This document shows positions 10,812-22,199 of a stretch of DNA of 64,000 nt, piece after piece. The stretch is from contig JAUIRK010001060.1 of NCBI GenBank assembly GCA_030549495.1, positions 248,001 to 312,000 of the forward strand, given 5' to 3'. The position numbers and the translations under genes are program-made. The DNA comes from Nectonema munidae. Lineage: Eukaryota; Nematomorpha; Nectonematoida; Nectonematidae. The notes beneath the pieces were generated by a model. That model had not been told where the DNA came from. It did no database searches and saw only the letters and a list, made by a program, of their open reading frames with translations. Within the stretch, counting starts at the first letter, position 1. Each line of letters begins with the position of its first letter.

Positions 10812-13241
10812 CACTGGTCAACACAATATTTTTGGCAGGCAAAGTGAGACTGGTTTCTGGGGTTTTCAAGGGCGCTGAATCCGAATCTGACATTTGTTTT
10901 TTCAAGTTGGCTCTAGTTTTGGAGATATCACAGGGGGGTCGTTCGTCTGAAATCACCCATTCGCGACCATAACTAAACGTACAAAAAACGGCTAAATAGT
11001 GCAAAAATGTCAGATATTGATTTTTATGATAATCTAAAACCACAAAGACAGTGTAAAATCTCAATCTAACAAGTTAAGTTAGATATAACATCATTTCATT
11101 TATCCTATAATAACTGAACACTTTTCATAGATTTCGAGAATATACAAAAAATTTGCTAAAAATTTACTGAATTTTAATGCAAAGCATTTATTATACACTA
11201 GATTCTTAGTTACAATGAACACACAAAACAATATTTTATTCACAAAAGTGAAATTGACGTTTATACGATTTTCGCTTGTGAGCAACTTTCGGACAGTCTC
11301 TCAAAAGGTTCCAGCAGTAGTCTGCCATCATGTGCTCATCCCATTTGCCTTGATACCTCTCTTCCATTGTTTTGATGTCTTGATGGAATCTCTCTCCTTG
11401 CTCCTCACTGTAATCACCAAGATTACCAGGAAATCTGTCGAGGTGGCTAAACAAGAAATGAACTTTAATGCTCACATTTGCCCCTAGTTTTTCGTATGCA
11501 GTAAGCATCTTACGGACCAATTGCTTGTAATTATCAGCTTTGTGATTTCCCAAAAGTTTGTCACTACATCTGTGAAGGACACCCAAGCATTTAACTCAAC
11601 CCTGTTCATATGATTAGTGAAGTCAGAATCCCTCATGAGCGTTCGAATCTGAGGTCCATCGAAGATGCCACCTTTAGCTTTTTCGATGGAAAGACCTGGA
11701 AATTGCCTGCATATGTACTTGAAGCAATCCCCATCTTTGTTCAACGCCTTAACAAACTGCTTCATGAGCCCTAGTTTTATGTGCAATGGAGGGAAGATGA
11801 TTCTATCCCTGGGTACCAAAGGCTCATTGATGACGTTGGCTGTGCCGACTTCGAGACTTTCTCGTTCTGGCCAGTTCTCCCTTCTCCAGTGCTGGTTTCT
11901 TGCTCTGCTATCCCACAAACAAAGAAAGCAGGGATACTTTGTGTACCCACTTTGCTGACCAAGCAGAAAATTCACCATTTTCAAGTCCACACAAATCAGC
12001 CATTTATGAGTGTTGTAATTTAGTTTTTCAAGAACAAATTGGATACCATCATACTCTTCTTTCATCTTGGTAGAATGGCCAATTGGTACAGGAGCAAACT
12101 TATTGCCATTATGCAAAAGTACAACTTTTAGACTTGATTTCGAGCTATCTATAAAGAGACGCCAATCTGCTGGGTCATATGACGAGATCCCCATGCAGTT
12201 AAGAAGTGCAGAAACGTCATTACAAAAGACCAGGTCATCTTCTTTAGAAAAGAAACGAAGCAAGCTGCCTTCCCTTGTCCTATAGTATGTTACTTTTGTG
12301 CCAGAATCAAGAATGTTTTTCTCTTGGAGTCGTGATGCAAGAACTTCAGACTGCTCCTTCGACAAACAAAGGTCTCGCACTAGGTCATTAAGTTCAGATT
12401 GATTGAAAAGCTGAGGGCCATTTGAGGGTTCTTCATAGTCACTACAGCTATCACCACTTGATATTGAAAGATCAGCTGGAATCTCTTCGGTTTCATCGAT
12501 TTCAGGCAGACTGGTGAAAACAGGCACAGGTAGATCCTCAGAGTGCGCAACAGGACGGATAGCAGAATCCAGGCTCGGATACTGCCAATTTGCTTTCTTG
12601 TGCTTGTTAAACCCCGTCATATCATTGATACAGAAGTAGCAGTCATCAAAATGATTCTTGGGCTCTCTCCACACCATTGGTACAGCAAACTTCAACTTCA
12701 GCTACCATTGGTCCAACCGCGGAGACTTTCTACACAGGTTTTGCACACCATATGTGGGGCCCAAGACTTATCTTGGTCACCTAGTTTCATATCGAAGTAT
12801 GCTTTGTACGCCCTCTTGACAAAGTCTGTAATATTCCTCTTTTGTTGTGCCATCATATACTGTCCACAGATGTAACAAAAGACATCCGGTTCATATCTAC
12901 AACGTCTTTTAGAAGAACTCATTTTCTCTCTGGAACTCATTTTCAACTCTGGAATAAAAAAGGAAAAGAATTAAAAAGAAAATTCTTAAATACTGTTTTA
13001 AAAACACTACATACATAATAATTATTATGTATTTTCTGATATTATTATTTACTGCTTCTATATTGAAGTATTTCAGGGAGAATTTTAGCAGTTTAGGCTT
13101 ATTTGAGGCTATCAGTATCTTCTAAACTAGAGCCAATCAGACAAAACCAATGTTATATTCGTAATCAGCGACCTTCAAAACCCCAGAAAACACTCCTAGA
13201 TGGTCTGCCAAAGAAAAAAAATAAAAATTTGTTGACCAGTG
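10812..13241 (-). mobile_element. DNA transposon with CACTG termini (CMC/Chapaev3-like), nearly full length
   Basis: The ends are imperfect inverted repeats about 120 bp long: 10812-10933 and 13115-13241, both starting CACTGGTCAACA inward and sharing CTGGGGTTTT and TTGGCTCTAG blocks further in. The element is flanked on both sides by TTA (10809-10811 and 13242-13244), a 3-bp target duplication. Between lies the minus-strand transposase-like gene at 11236-12946. CACTG ends plus a 3-bp duplication fit the CACTA/Mirage/Chapaev group, in particular Chapaev3; the superfamily is inferred from ends only. The total is 2430 bp. Confidence 0.7.
11236..12946 (-). pseudogene. Transposase-like gene of the CACTG element, frameshifted
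   Basis: Three minus-strand blocks in different frames form one gene of a multicopy invertebrate family. 12946-12698 carries a zinc-binding N-terminus (CYICG, later CKTC) and KLGDQDKSWAPH. 12695-11484 carries PMVWREPKNHFDDCYFC, LICVDLKMVNFLLG, YPCFLCLWDSRA, HWRRENWPER and PPLHIKLGLMKQFVKAL. 11586-11236 carries EEQGERFHQDIKTMEERYQG and ADYCW. The conserved D (VDLKMV), H/K (LHIKLG) and E (EEQGER) are candidate catalytic positions, by inference. Frame changes lie near 12695 and near 11560, so the copy is inactive unless these are assembly errors. Otherwise well preserved, hence fairly young. Confidence 0.7.
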
Positions 13242-13244
13242 TTA

Positions 13245-15107
13245 TTATTATTGTCGTTATTAAGTGTCAAGGAAACACCGTACAATAACTTGACTTAGAA
13301 AATCGACTTTTATCAACGACGCTAGATCATGAACAAACTACGTCTCAAATTTGACTCCATCCCATATATATATGATATGAGTATTTAAGGCAACCCCTAG
13401 AATTTATACTTTACAATATCAATGTATAATTCGTCCTACAAGCCCCTACAAGTCTTAATCAAAATTAATTTTATAAAACTAATAAATCATAATTTAATAA
13501 ATCATATTAATTTTACAAATTGTTTTATTTGGATAATTTTTCAAAATGCTAAAAAATTACTTGTTGCCGCAAAATGGCATAAAAGAGCAAAACAAAGGAT
13601 TCGATACATTGCAAAGGCTCAATCGGAATAAATCCGCGCTTGCTTATATACACAAAAAAATTGATTATTGTTGTTGACAGAGAGTAAAATCGAAAATCAA
13701 TGTTTTCCAAAAACGTTGTTTACATTTTACTAGCTGCATGTAAGCGATATTCAATGTTATGGGTTCAAATTGGGTCTCTGGAATAGAAGGCATTTTACGC
13801 GGATTTGATGGTAAACAAATTTGACAAACATTTTCCACTTTAAATCTGTTTTATTTGCCCAAGTTCCATGAAAAATATTTACCTAGTTCAAGCATTAAAA
13901 TTTGCTTAGTTTAATGAATTGCAAACTAAATATTCTGGATTTTTGTGTGAGCAAGGAGGGAACATTGAATCCATTTTTCCCTTATTATATTATACGCAAG
14001 TAGATTATTTCAAATTGTGAAGAAAAGCGATTACTTCACCGAATATTCACTGCATATTCTTTGAATTCTTCCAAATCTAATTGGAATCTTTCTTGTTACT
14101 TGTGCTTTGAAGTTGGAATTAGAAATTACATACTTCATGTGCAATGCTCATTCACTAACATCCTTAATAGCTATATAAAGTTGACAATACTCGTAACTTG
14201 AGCAAATTCACTCACTGAGAAAAATAATTTGGTAACCTCCGTAAAACAACGATCTCCTTAGTTATATATAACTTGAGCAAATTAAAATAGTTTAGTTGAT
14301 TTGTTGAGTGATTTGAGACAAAGCCGCAATTCGTTATACTAACATATGAAAAATTTTGGAATTTTTTCAACTAAAAAAATTGATATTTGATTTAACAAAA
14401 TATTGAAAATTAAAGTTTTACACAAAAAAAGAAATCAAAAAATTCACAACGTAAACCTCAAATTAAACTTACATATGAAGAATGTTTAAGAAGTTTAGCT
14501 TGCAGATTATAGTTAAAATATTTGTTCAAATGCAATCATGACTATGAATTCAAGGTGACAGCAACCTCTATCTTCCCAATGTAATGTCAGCTTCTACTAT
14601 TTTTTTTTTATGAAATCAGAATATTAAAAAATAATTATAACAACATATTACTAAATTATTATGAAATTGATTCAAATTTCATTAAATTTTTATAGAAATT
14701 GAGGTTTCCTAAAAATCTGACCGGGGTCCAATAATTTTGGAGATGTACGCTCCCGATGAAGATATATAGATAACGCAGTTCAAAAACAAAAGCAATTTAT
14801 TTAACAAAGGCGAAACAAGTTAAACTAATTAAATTATATTCTATCTATTTAAGTAGCTTTGTGAAGTGTATCCTTTTCGAGAAATTGATATTGAAATTGC
14901 TTTTTTTTGCAACTGTAAAATCTTCTAATCCTAATGTGAATAGTATGAATTATCTAACATTGTATTATTTTTATTCTTTGTGCAATATCATTTAAGCGGC
15001 TCATGTGCCTTTTGGTTTGCTTTGATGGAGTTTGATTCCTCTCACTTAAATTATAATCATTAATACATTATGTATTCATTGTGTCACTCATGTTTTGTTT
15101 CGAATAA

Positions 15108-15108
<1 letters not shown>
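13245..15108. other. Non-coding sequence between the transposon and the TTC array
   Basis: No exon chain could be supported. An ATG frame of 43 codons begins at 13546 and a short open stretch at 13759, but neither has consistent splice partners. Confidence 0.4.
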
Positions 15109-15138
<30 letters not shown>

Positions 15139-18100
15139 CTTCTTCTTCTTCTTCTTCTTCTTCTTCTTCTTCTTCTTCTTCTTCTTCTTCTTCTTCTTCT
15201 TCTTCTTCTTCTTCTTCTTCTTCTTCTTCTTCTTCTTCTTCTTCTTCTTCTTCTTCTTCTTCTTCTTCTTCTTCTTCTTCTTCTTCTTCTTCTTCTTCTT
15301 CTTCTTCTTCTTCTTCTTCTTCTTCTTCTTCTTCTTCTTCTTCTTCTTCTTCTTCTTCTTCTTCTTCTTCTTCTTCTTCTTCTTCTTCTTCTTCTTCTTC
15401 TTCTTCTTCTTCTTCTTCTTCTTCTTCTTCTTCTTCTTCTTCTTCTTCTTCTTCTTCTTCTTCTTCTTCTTCTTCTTCTTCTTCTTCTTCTTCTTCTTCT
15501 TCTTCTTCTTCTTCTTCTTCTTCTTCTTCTTCTTCTTCTTCTTCTTCTTCTTCTTCTTCTTCTTCTTCTTCTTCTTCTTCTTCTTCTTCTTCTTCTTCTT
15601 CTTCTTCTTCTTCTTCTTCTTCTTCTTCTTCTTCTTCTTCTTCTTCTTCTTCTTCTTCTTCTTCTTCTTCTTCTTCTTCTTCTTCTTCTTCTTCTTCTTC
15701 TTCTTCTTCTTCTTCTTCTTCTTCTTCTTCTTCTTCTTCTTCTTCTTCTTCTTCTTCTTCTTCTTCTTCTTCTTCTTCTTCTTCTTCTTCTTCTTCTTCT
15801 TCTTCTTCTTCTTCTTCTTCTTCTTCTTCTTCTTCTTCTTCTTCTTCTTCTTCTTCTTCTTCTTCTTCTTCTTCTTCTTCTTCTTCTTCTTCTTCTTCTT
15901 CTTCTTCTTCTTCTTCTTCTTCTTCTTCTTCTTCTTCTTCTTCTTCTTCTTCTTCTTCTTCTTCTTCTTCTTCTTCTTCTTCTTCTTCTTCTTCTTCTTC
16001 TTCTTCTTCTTCTTCTTCTTCTTCTTCTTCTTCTTCTTCTTCTTCTTCTTCTTCTTCTTCTTCTTCTTCTTCTTCTTCTTCTTCTTCTTCTTCTTTTTTC
16101 TTCTTCTTCTTCTTCTTTTCTTCTTCTTCTTCTTCTTTTTTCTTCTTTTCTTCTTTTCTTCTTCTTTTCTTCTTCTTCTTCTTCTTCTTCTTCTTTTCTT
16201 CTTTTCTTTTTTCTTCTTCTTCTTCTTCTTCTTCTTCTTCTTCTTCTTCTTTTTTCTTCTTTTTTTTTTTTTTTTTTCTTCTTTTCTTCTTCTTCTTCTT
16301 CTTCTTTTTTCTTCTTCTTCTTCTTCTTCTTCTTCTTCTTCTTTTTTTTCTTTTCTTTTTTTTCTTCTTCTTCTTCTTTTCTTCTTCTTCTTCTTCTTTT
16401 CTTCTTCTTCTTCTTCTTCTTCTTCTTCTTCTTCTTCTTTTTTCTTTTTTCTTTTCTTCTTCTTTTTTTTTTTTTTCTTCTTTTCTTCTTCTTCTTCTTC
16501 TTTTCTTCTTCTTCTTCTTCTTCTTCTTCTTTTCTTTTTTCTTTTCTTTTCTTCTTCTTCTTCTTCTTCTTCTTTTCTTCTTCTTCTTCTTCTTCTTCTT
16601 CTTCTTCTTCTTCTTCTTCTTCTTCTTCTTCTTCTTCTTCTTCTTCTTCTTCTTCTTCTTCTTCTTCTTCTTCTTCTTCTTCTTCTTCTTCTTCTTCTTC
16701 TTCTTCTTCTTCTTCTTCTTCTTCTTCTTCTTCTTCTTCTTCTTCTTCTTCTTCTTCTTCTTCTTCTTCTTCTTCTTCTTCTTTTCTTCTTCTTCTTCTT
16801 CTTCTTCTTCTTCTTCTTCTTCTTTTTTTTTTTTCTTCTTTTTTTTTTTTTTCTTTTTTTTCTTCTTCTTTTCTTCTTCTTCTTCTTCTTCTTCTTCTTC
16901 TTTTTTTTTTCTTTTCTTCTTCTTCTTCTTCTTCTTCTTCTTCTTCTTCTTCTTCTTCTTCTTCTTCTTCTTTTCTTCTTCTTCTTCTTCTTCTTCTTCT
17001 TCTTCTTCTTCTTCTTCTTCTTCTTCTTCTTCTTCTTCTTCTTCTTCTTCTTCTTCTTTTCTTTTCTTTTCTTCTTCTTCTTCTTCTTTTCTTCTTCTTC
17101 TTCTTCTTCTTCTTCTTCTTTTCTTCTTCTTCTTCTTCTTCTTCTTCTTCTTCTTCTTCTTCTTTTCTTCTTCTTCTTCTTCTTCTTCTTCTTCTTCTTC
17201 TTCTTCTTCTTCTTCTTCTTCTTCTTCTTCTTCTTCTTCTTCTTCTTCTTCTTCTTCTTCTTCTTCTTCTTCTTCTTCTTCTTTTTTTTTTTTCTTTTTT
17301 CTTTTCTTCTTCTTTTCTTCTTCTTCTTTTTTCTTTTCTTCTTCTTCTTTTTTCTTCTTCTTTTTTCTTCTTCTTCTTCTTCTTCTTCTTCTTCTTCTTC
17401 TTCTTCTTTTCTTCTTCTTCTTCTTCTTCTTCTTCTTCTTCTTCTTCTTCTTCTTCTTCTTCTTCTTCTTCTTCTTCTTCTTCTTCTTCTTCTTCTTCTT
17501 CTTCTTCTTCTTCTTCTTCTTCTTCTTCTTCTTCTTCTTCTTCTTCTTCTTCTTCTTCTTCTTCTTCTTCTTCTTCTTTTTTCTTCTTCTTCTTCTTCTT
17601 CTTCTTCTTCTTCTTCTTCTTCTTCTTCTTCTTCTTCTTCTTCTTCTTCTTCTTCTTCTTTTCTTTTCTTCTTCTTCTTCTTCTTCTTCTTCTTCTTCTT
17701 CTTCTTCTTCTTCTTCTTCTTCTTCTTCTTCTTCTTCTTCTTCTTCTTCTTCTTCTTCTTCTTCTTCTTCTTCTTCTTCTTCTTCTTCTTCTTCTTCTTC
17801 TTCTTTTTTCTTCTTCTTCTTCTTCTTTTCTTCTTCTTCTTCTTCTTCTTCTTCTTCTTCTTCTTCTTCTTCTTCTTCTTCTTCTTCTTCTTCTTCTTCT
17901 TCTTCTTCTTCTTCTTCTTCTTCTTCTTCTTCTTCTTCTTCTTCTTCTTCTTCTTCTTCTTCTTCTTCTTCTTCTTCTTCTTCTTCTTCTTCTTCTTCTT
18001 CTTCTTCTTCTTCTTCTTCTTCTTCTTCTTCTTCTTCTTCTTCTTCTTCTTCTTCTTCTTCTTCTTCTTCTTCTTCTTCTTCTTCTTCTTCTTCTTCTTC

Positions 18101-19861
18101 TTCTTCTTCTTCTTCTTCTTCTTCTTCTTCTTCTTCTTCTTCTTCTTCTTCTTCTTCTTCTTCTTCTTCTTCTTCTTCTTCTTCTTCTTCTTCTTCTTCT
18201 TCTTCTTCTTCTTCTTCTTCTTCTTCTTCTTCTTCTTCTTCTTCTTCTTCTTCTTCTTCTTCTTCTTCTTCTTCTTCTTCTTCTTCTTCTTCTTCTTCTT
18301 CTTCTTCTTCTTCTTCTTCTTCTTCTTCTTCTTCTTCTTCTTCTTCTTCTTCTTCTTCTTCTTCTTCTTCTTCTTCTTCTTCTTCTTCTTCTTCTTCTTC
18401 TTCTTCTTCTTCTTCTTCTTCTTCTTCTTCTTCTTCTTCTTCTTCTTCTTCTTCTTCTTCTTCTTCTTCTTCTTCTTCTTCTTCTTCTTCTTCTTCTTCT
18501 TCTTCTTCTTCTTCTTCTTCTTCTTCTTCTTCTTCTTCTTCTTCTTCTTCTTCTTCTTCTTCTTCTTCTTCTTCTTCTTCTTCTTCTTCTTCTTCTTCTT
18601 CTTCTTCTTCTTCTTCTTCTTCTTCTTCTTCTTCTTCTTCTTCTTCTTCTTCTTCTTCTTCTTCTTCTTCTTCTTCTTCTTCTTCTTCTTCTTCTTCTTC
18701 TTCTTCTTCTTCTTCTTCTTCTTCTTCTTCTTCTTCTTCTTCTTCTTCTTCTTCTTCTTCTTCTTCTTCTTCTTCTTCTTCTTCTTCTTCTTCTTCTTCT
18801 TCTTCTTCTTCTTCTTCTTCTTCTTCTTCTTCTTCTTCTTCTTCTTCTTCTTCTTCTTCTTCTTCTTCTTCTTCTTCTTCTTCTTCTTCTTCTTCTTCTT
18901 CTTCTTCTTCTTCTTCTTCTTCTTCTTCTTCTTCTTCTTCTTCTTCTTCTTCTTCTTCTTCTTCTTCTTCTTCTTCTTCTTCTTCTTCTTCTTCTTCTTC
19001 TTCTTCTTCTTCTTCTTCTTCTTCTTCTTCTTCTTCTTCTTCTTCTTCTTCTTCTTCTTCTTCTTCTTCTTCTTCTTCTTCTTCTTCTTCTTCTTCTTCT
19101 TCTTCTTCTTCTTCTTCTTCTTCTTCTTCTTCTTCTTCTTCTTCTTCTTCTTCTTCTTCTTCTTCTTCTTCTTCTTCTTCTTCTTCTTCTTCTTCTTCTT
19201 CTTCTTCTTCTTCTTCTTCTTCTTCTTCTTCTTCTTCTTCTTCTTCTTCTTCTTCTTCTTCTTCTTCTTCTTCTTCTTCTTCTTCTTCTTCTTCTTCTTC
19301 TTCTTCTTCTTCTTCTTCTTCTTCTTCTTCTTCTTCTTCTTCTTCTTCTTCTTCTTCTTCTTCTTCTTCTTCTTCTTCTTCTTCTTCTTCTTCTTCTTCT
19401 TCTTCTTCTTCTTCTTCTTCTTCTTCTTCTTCTTCTTCTTCTTCTTCTTCTTCTTCTTCTTCTTCTTCTTCTTCTTCTTCTTCTTCTTCTTCTTCTTCTT
19501 CTTCTTCTTCTTCTTCTTCTTCTTCTTCTTCTTCTTCTTCTTCTTCTTCTTCTTCTTCTTCTTCTTCTTCTTCTTCTTCTTCTTCTTCTTCTTCTTCTTC
19601 TTCTTCTTCTTCTTCTTCTTCTTCTTCTTCTTCTTCTTCTTCTTCTTCTTCTTCTTCTTCTTCTTCTTCTTCTTCTTCTTCTTCTTCTTCTTCTTCTTCT
19701 TCTTCTTCTTCTTCTTCTTCTTCTTCTTCTTCTTCTTCTTCTTCTTCTTCTTCTTCTTCTTCTTCTTCTTCTTCTTCTTCTTCTTCTTCTTCTTCTTCTT
19801 CTTCTTCTTCTTCTTCTTCTTCTTCTTCTTCTTCTTCTTCTTCTTCTTCTTCTTCTTCTTC
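15109..19861. repeat. Giant (TTC)n/(GAA)n microsatellite, about 4.75 kb
   Basis: About 1,584 trinucleotide units. 15109 to about 16095 is pure TTC (about 329 units). About 16096-17830 is interrupted by runs of T that shift the phase (blocks such as TTTTTTCTTC). 17830-19861 is pure again (about 677 units). One strand is all pyrimidine, the other all purine, so all frames stay open; the 1,591-1,639-codon frames here are artefacts of the repeat, not genes. The array begins directly after AATAAA (15104-15109 overlap). Confidence 0.98.
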
Positions 19862-20594
19862 AAAATATGAAAAAAAGTTGACCATTGTCTCACTAATCAT
19901 TTGTGACAAAACATGCAAATAGCAAATTATGGAATAGAAATAGTATACATTTTTAGCAAGAAATTTGTTCGAAAAGCTATAAAACAATTTCCTGTCAAAA
20001 AAGGCCTCAATTTCAGCTTTATTTCAAAAGCTGACAATTTTTTATAACAATGGAGTACTGTGAACTCTTTTCCTTGAAGCGCAAGGTTGAGGTTAATTCA
20101 TAGATTCCAATGTGTTCACTAAAAATGATAGGATAATAAGAAAACAGACATCAGCACATTTAAGTTTGGAGAAATTGCTGGATTTCCTTTTATTTTCTTT
20201 TAAATTGCTGGATTTAAATTTTTCTTTTGGAAAGCTACCTCGCGTTTGAGTCCAGCATGAGTTTTTCAAAATCATTTTCTTTGCATAAATCTGAAAAAAA
20301 ACTCATCGGGTATGGTTTGGCGCACTGCGTACCTATTATATTTAGAGATTTCCAATACCATTTGGAAAGTCCAATGGATGCTGTAAAAAATTTATCTCTT
20401 GGTCAAATGTTTCTCTTGCAGTTGTTCTACTTGTGTTTTTTTCTCTCTCTATCTTGTGGGAGAGAGGGGGAAGACTCTGCCTGAGTGGTTGATTGCTTTT
20501 AAACGAACTGCATAAAAAAATTACATTATGCCAGTAGGCAAGACCAGACCATTTTAGCGTTCTGGTAATGATATATAATATTTGTATCCAGTCC
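19862..20594. other. Non-coding sequence
   Basis: Short frames only; no recognised motif. Confidence 0.4.
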
Positions 20595-20718
20595 ATGGGT
20601 AGATGGGTGGGAATAGATGTAGCAGAGCGAAGAAATAACTTAAAGAGAAGTACGGCGTGCTTGGCTTTTATATGTATTCCTCGGCCACACTTCTCGGCGG
20701 GGTACCTGCAGGATTTAC
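20595..20718 (+). other. Possible exon or promoter-bearing fragment
   Basis: This stretch is more GC-rich than its surroundings. On the plus strand it is open from ATG 20595 to a strong donor (GTGAGTAGG, 20719). On the minus strand it holds a TATAAAAG box (about 20668-20675) upstream of a pyrimidine-rich start-like stretch. The two readings compete, neither is confirmed by neighbouring exons, and the product is not recognised. Confidence 0.2.
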
Positions 20719-22199
20719 GTGAGTAGGTATAAACGATGCTGATAATCTTGTAGAGATTTGGAGGTTTGGAAATTATTGAAAAATCAATAAATGATTATGT
20801 TACTTATATTGGATTCCAAGACTCCATTGCCCAGATTAGCTATGGCTGTGATGGAACCTGAAAATATTCTTGCTTTAGGAAACTTTGTAGCTGCAAAGAT
20901 TAATTAGAGTCTCCATTTCGTTGATGTAGTAGCTTTTGAAGTGCGGCGGGATAGCATCAACAAAGACCGCAAAGTGTTTTATGGATGTTCAGAGATAAGT
21001 TTATATCATCCATCGTTTCATCAATCTGAATTGCAAAAATGTTTAAAATCGAATTTCGAATCAATAAAACCACGTCTAACATGTCATCAGACATCTCCTA
21101 TAAGCCTTCTAACGTTTTTGTTTGACAGTAAGATATCTTTCAACTTTACAACTTCAGAACTATTTATCAGAATTATTTATTCTTTTAAATGTAACTCATT
21201 GGCAAAAATCGGAAATGACCGAAAAAACGATCCACTGGGTGCCCCCTTCTCAGTCCCCATGCAACTGTTTAGCAACACTCTAAGTCATCTGTTTGAGAAC
21301 CACTGAGCTAGAAGGTAATGGTGCAATCAGAATTACAAACAACTTAATTTGACTTCATAAAATATGTGCAGTTGTGGTGGGATTGAGAGCTTACAGTGCA
21401 AGTATAATGTCGGGTAATAATGGTGATGTCATTGGACAAAAATTCTTTTGTAATAAATTTTGAAAATTATAAAAAAAAAGTTCGCCCTCCAGTTTGAGAA
21501 TGTGCGCTTCTGACTTATTTATTGTTACGTTGGTGTCACAATGGTCCTTAGTGTTAACGGATGGCATTTTAATCTTTTACTCCGGGTTTCACAAATGTGT
21601 TCAAATTATCAAATTCAGAGATTCAAAAATATTTCAAGATTCAGTTAAAAAATTTTCATAACTTTTTTATAACTCTTTGTAAATATTCAAAAACTTACCC
21701 TCATATTTTATTGCTAATCAACATTTTTTTATGAAAAAATTACTCGACTCCAATAAGAATCTTATTTCATTTAATCTTTTCTGGCTAAATGATGAGCGAT
21801 AACACAATGTGCTTTAGAAAGTAGTAGCTCTAAATCAGAATAATAAATAAATCAAAATCTGCATTTCTTTAAGATCTCTATAACTCTGATGAATTGATGA
21901 TTTATTTATATTCCTTTTAGTGTACTCAAAAATCCAAACTTTCTCTGATATCACAAAAAGAAGCTCAAAAATATGTAATAGCCCAAGGTAGTACGTTTTC
22001 TTTTCCTTTGCATTCTTAAATTACGTTTGTGTCAATTAAACAATTTGCTTCCCTTAATAAAATGCTTTAAATCTTATCTTCAATTCACTTCTATAGATTT
22101 ATTCAGATTGATCAATTTCCAACCCTTATTTAGTCATGGACCCCTTTAAGAAGTTAATGAAAGCACTTACAAGGGACAAAAAGTTCCTTTAATTTAGTA
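20719..22199. other. Non-coding sequence with a hAT-type end at 21283-21304
   Basis: Near 21288-21304 the text TTTGAGAACCACTG matches the end of many hAT elements (CAGTGGTTCTCAAA on the other strand). The matching start was not found, so this is at most a solitary or decayed end. The remainder holds nothing supported. Confidence 0.35.

Noticed and set aside
13546-13677. 43-codon ATG frame
   Set aside because: Protein-like in part, but no splice partner, no family and a stop just upstream; cannot be told from chance.
13759-13811. Short frame with GILRGFD, reminiscent of Sm-like proteins
   Set aside because: Only seven residues match, the frame stops soon after, and no second Sm motif is present.
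15068-19987. Four reading frames of about 1,600 codons (poly-Glu, poly-Lys, poly-Leu, poly-Phe)
   Set aside because: They are products of the TTC/GAA repeat, which contains no stop codon in most frames; no domain or codon signal.
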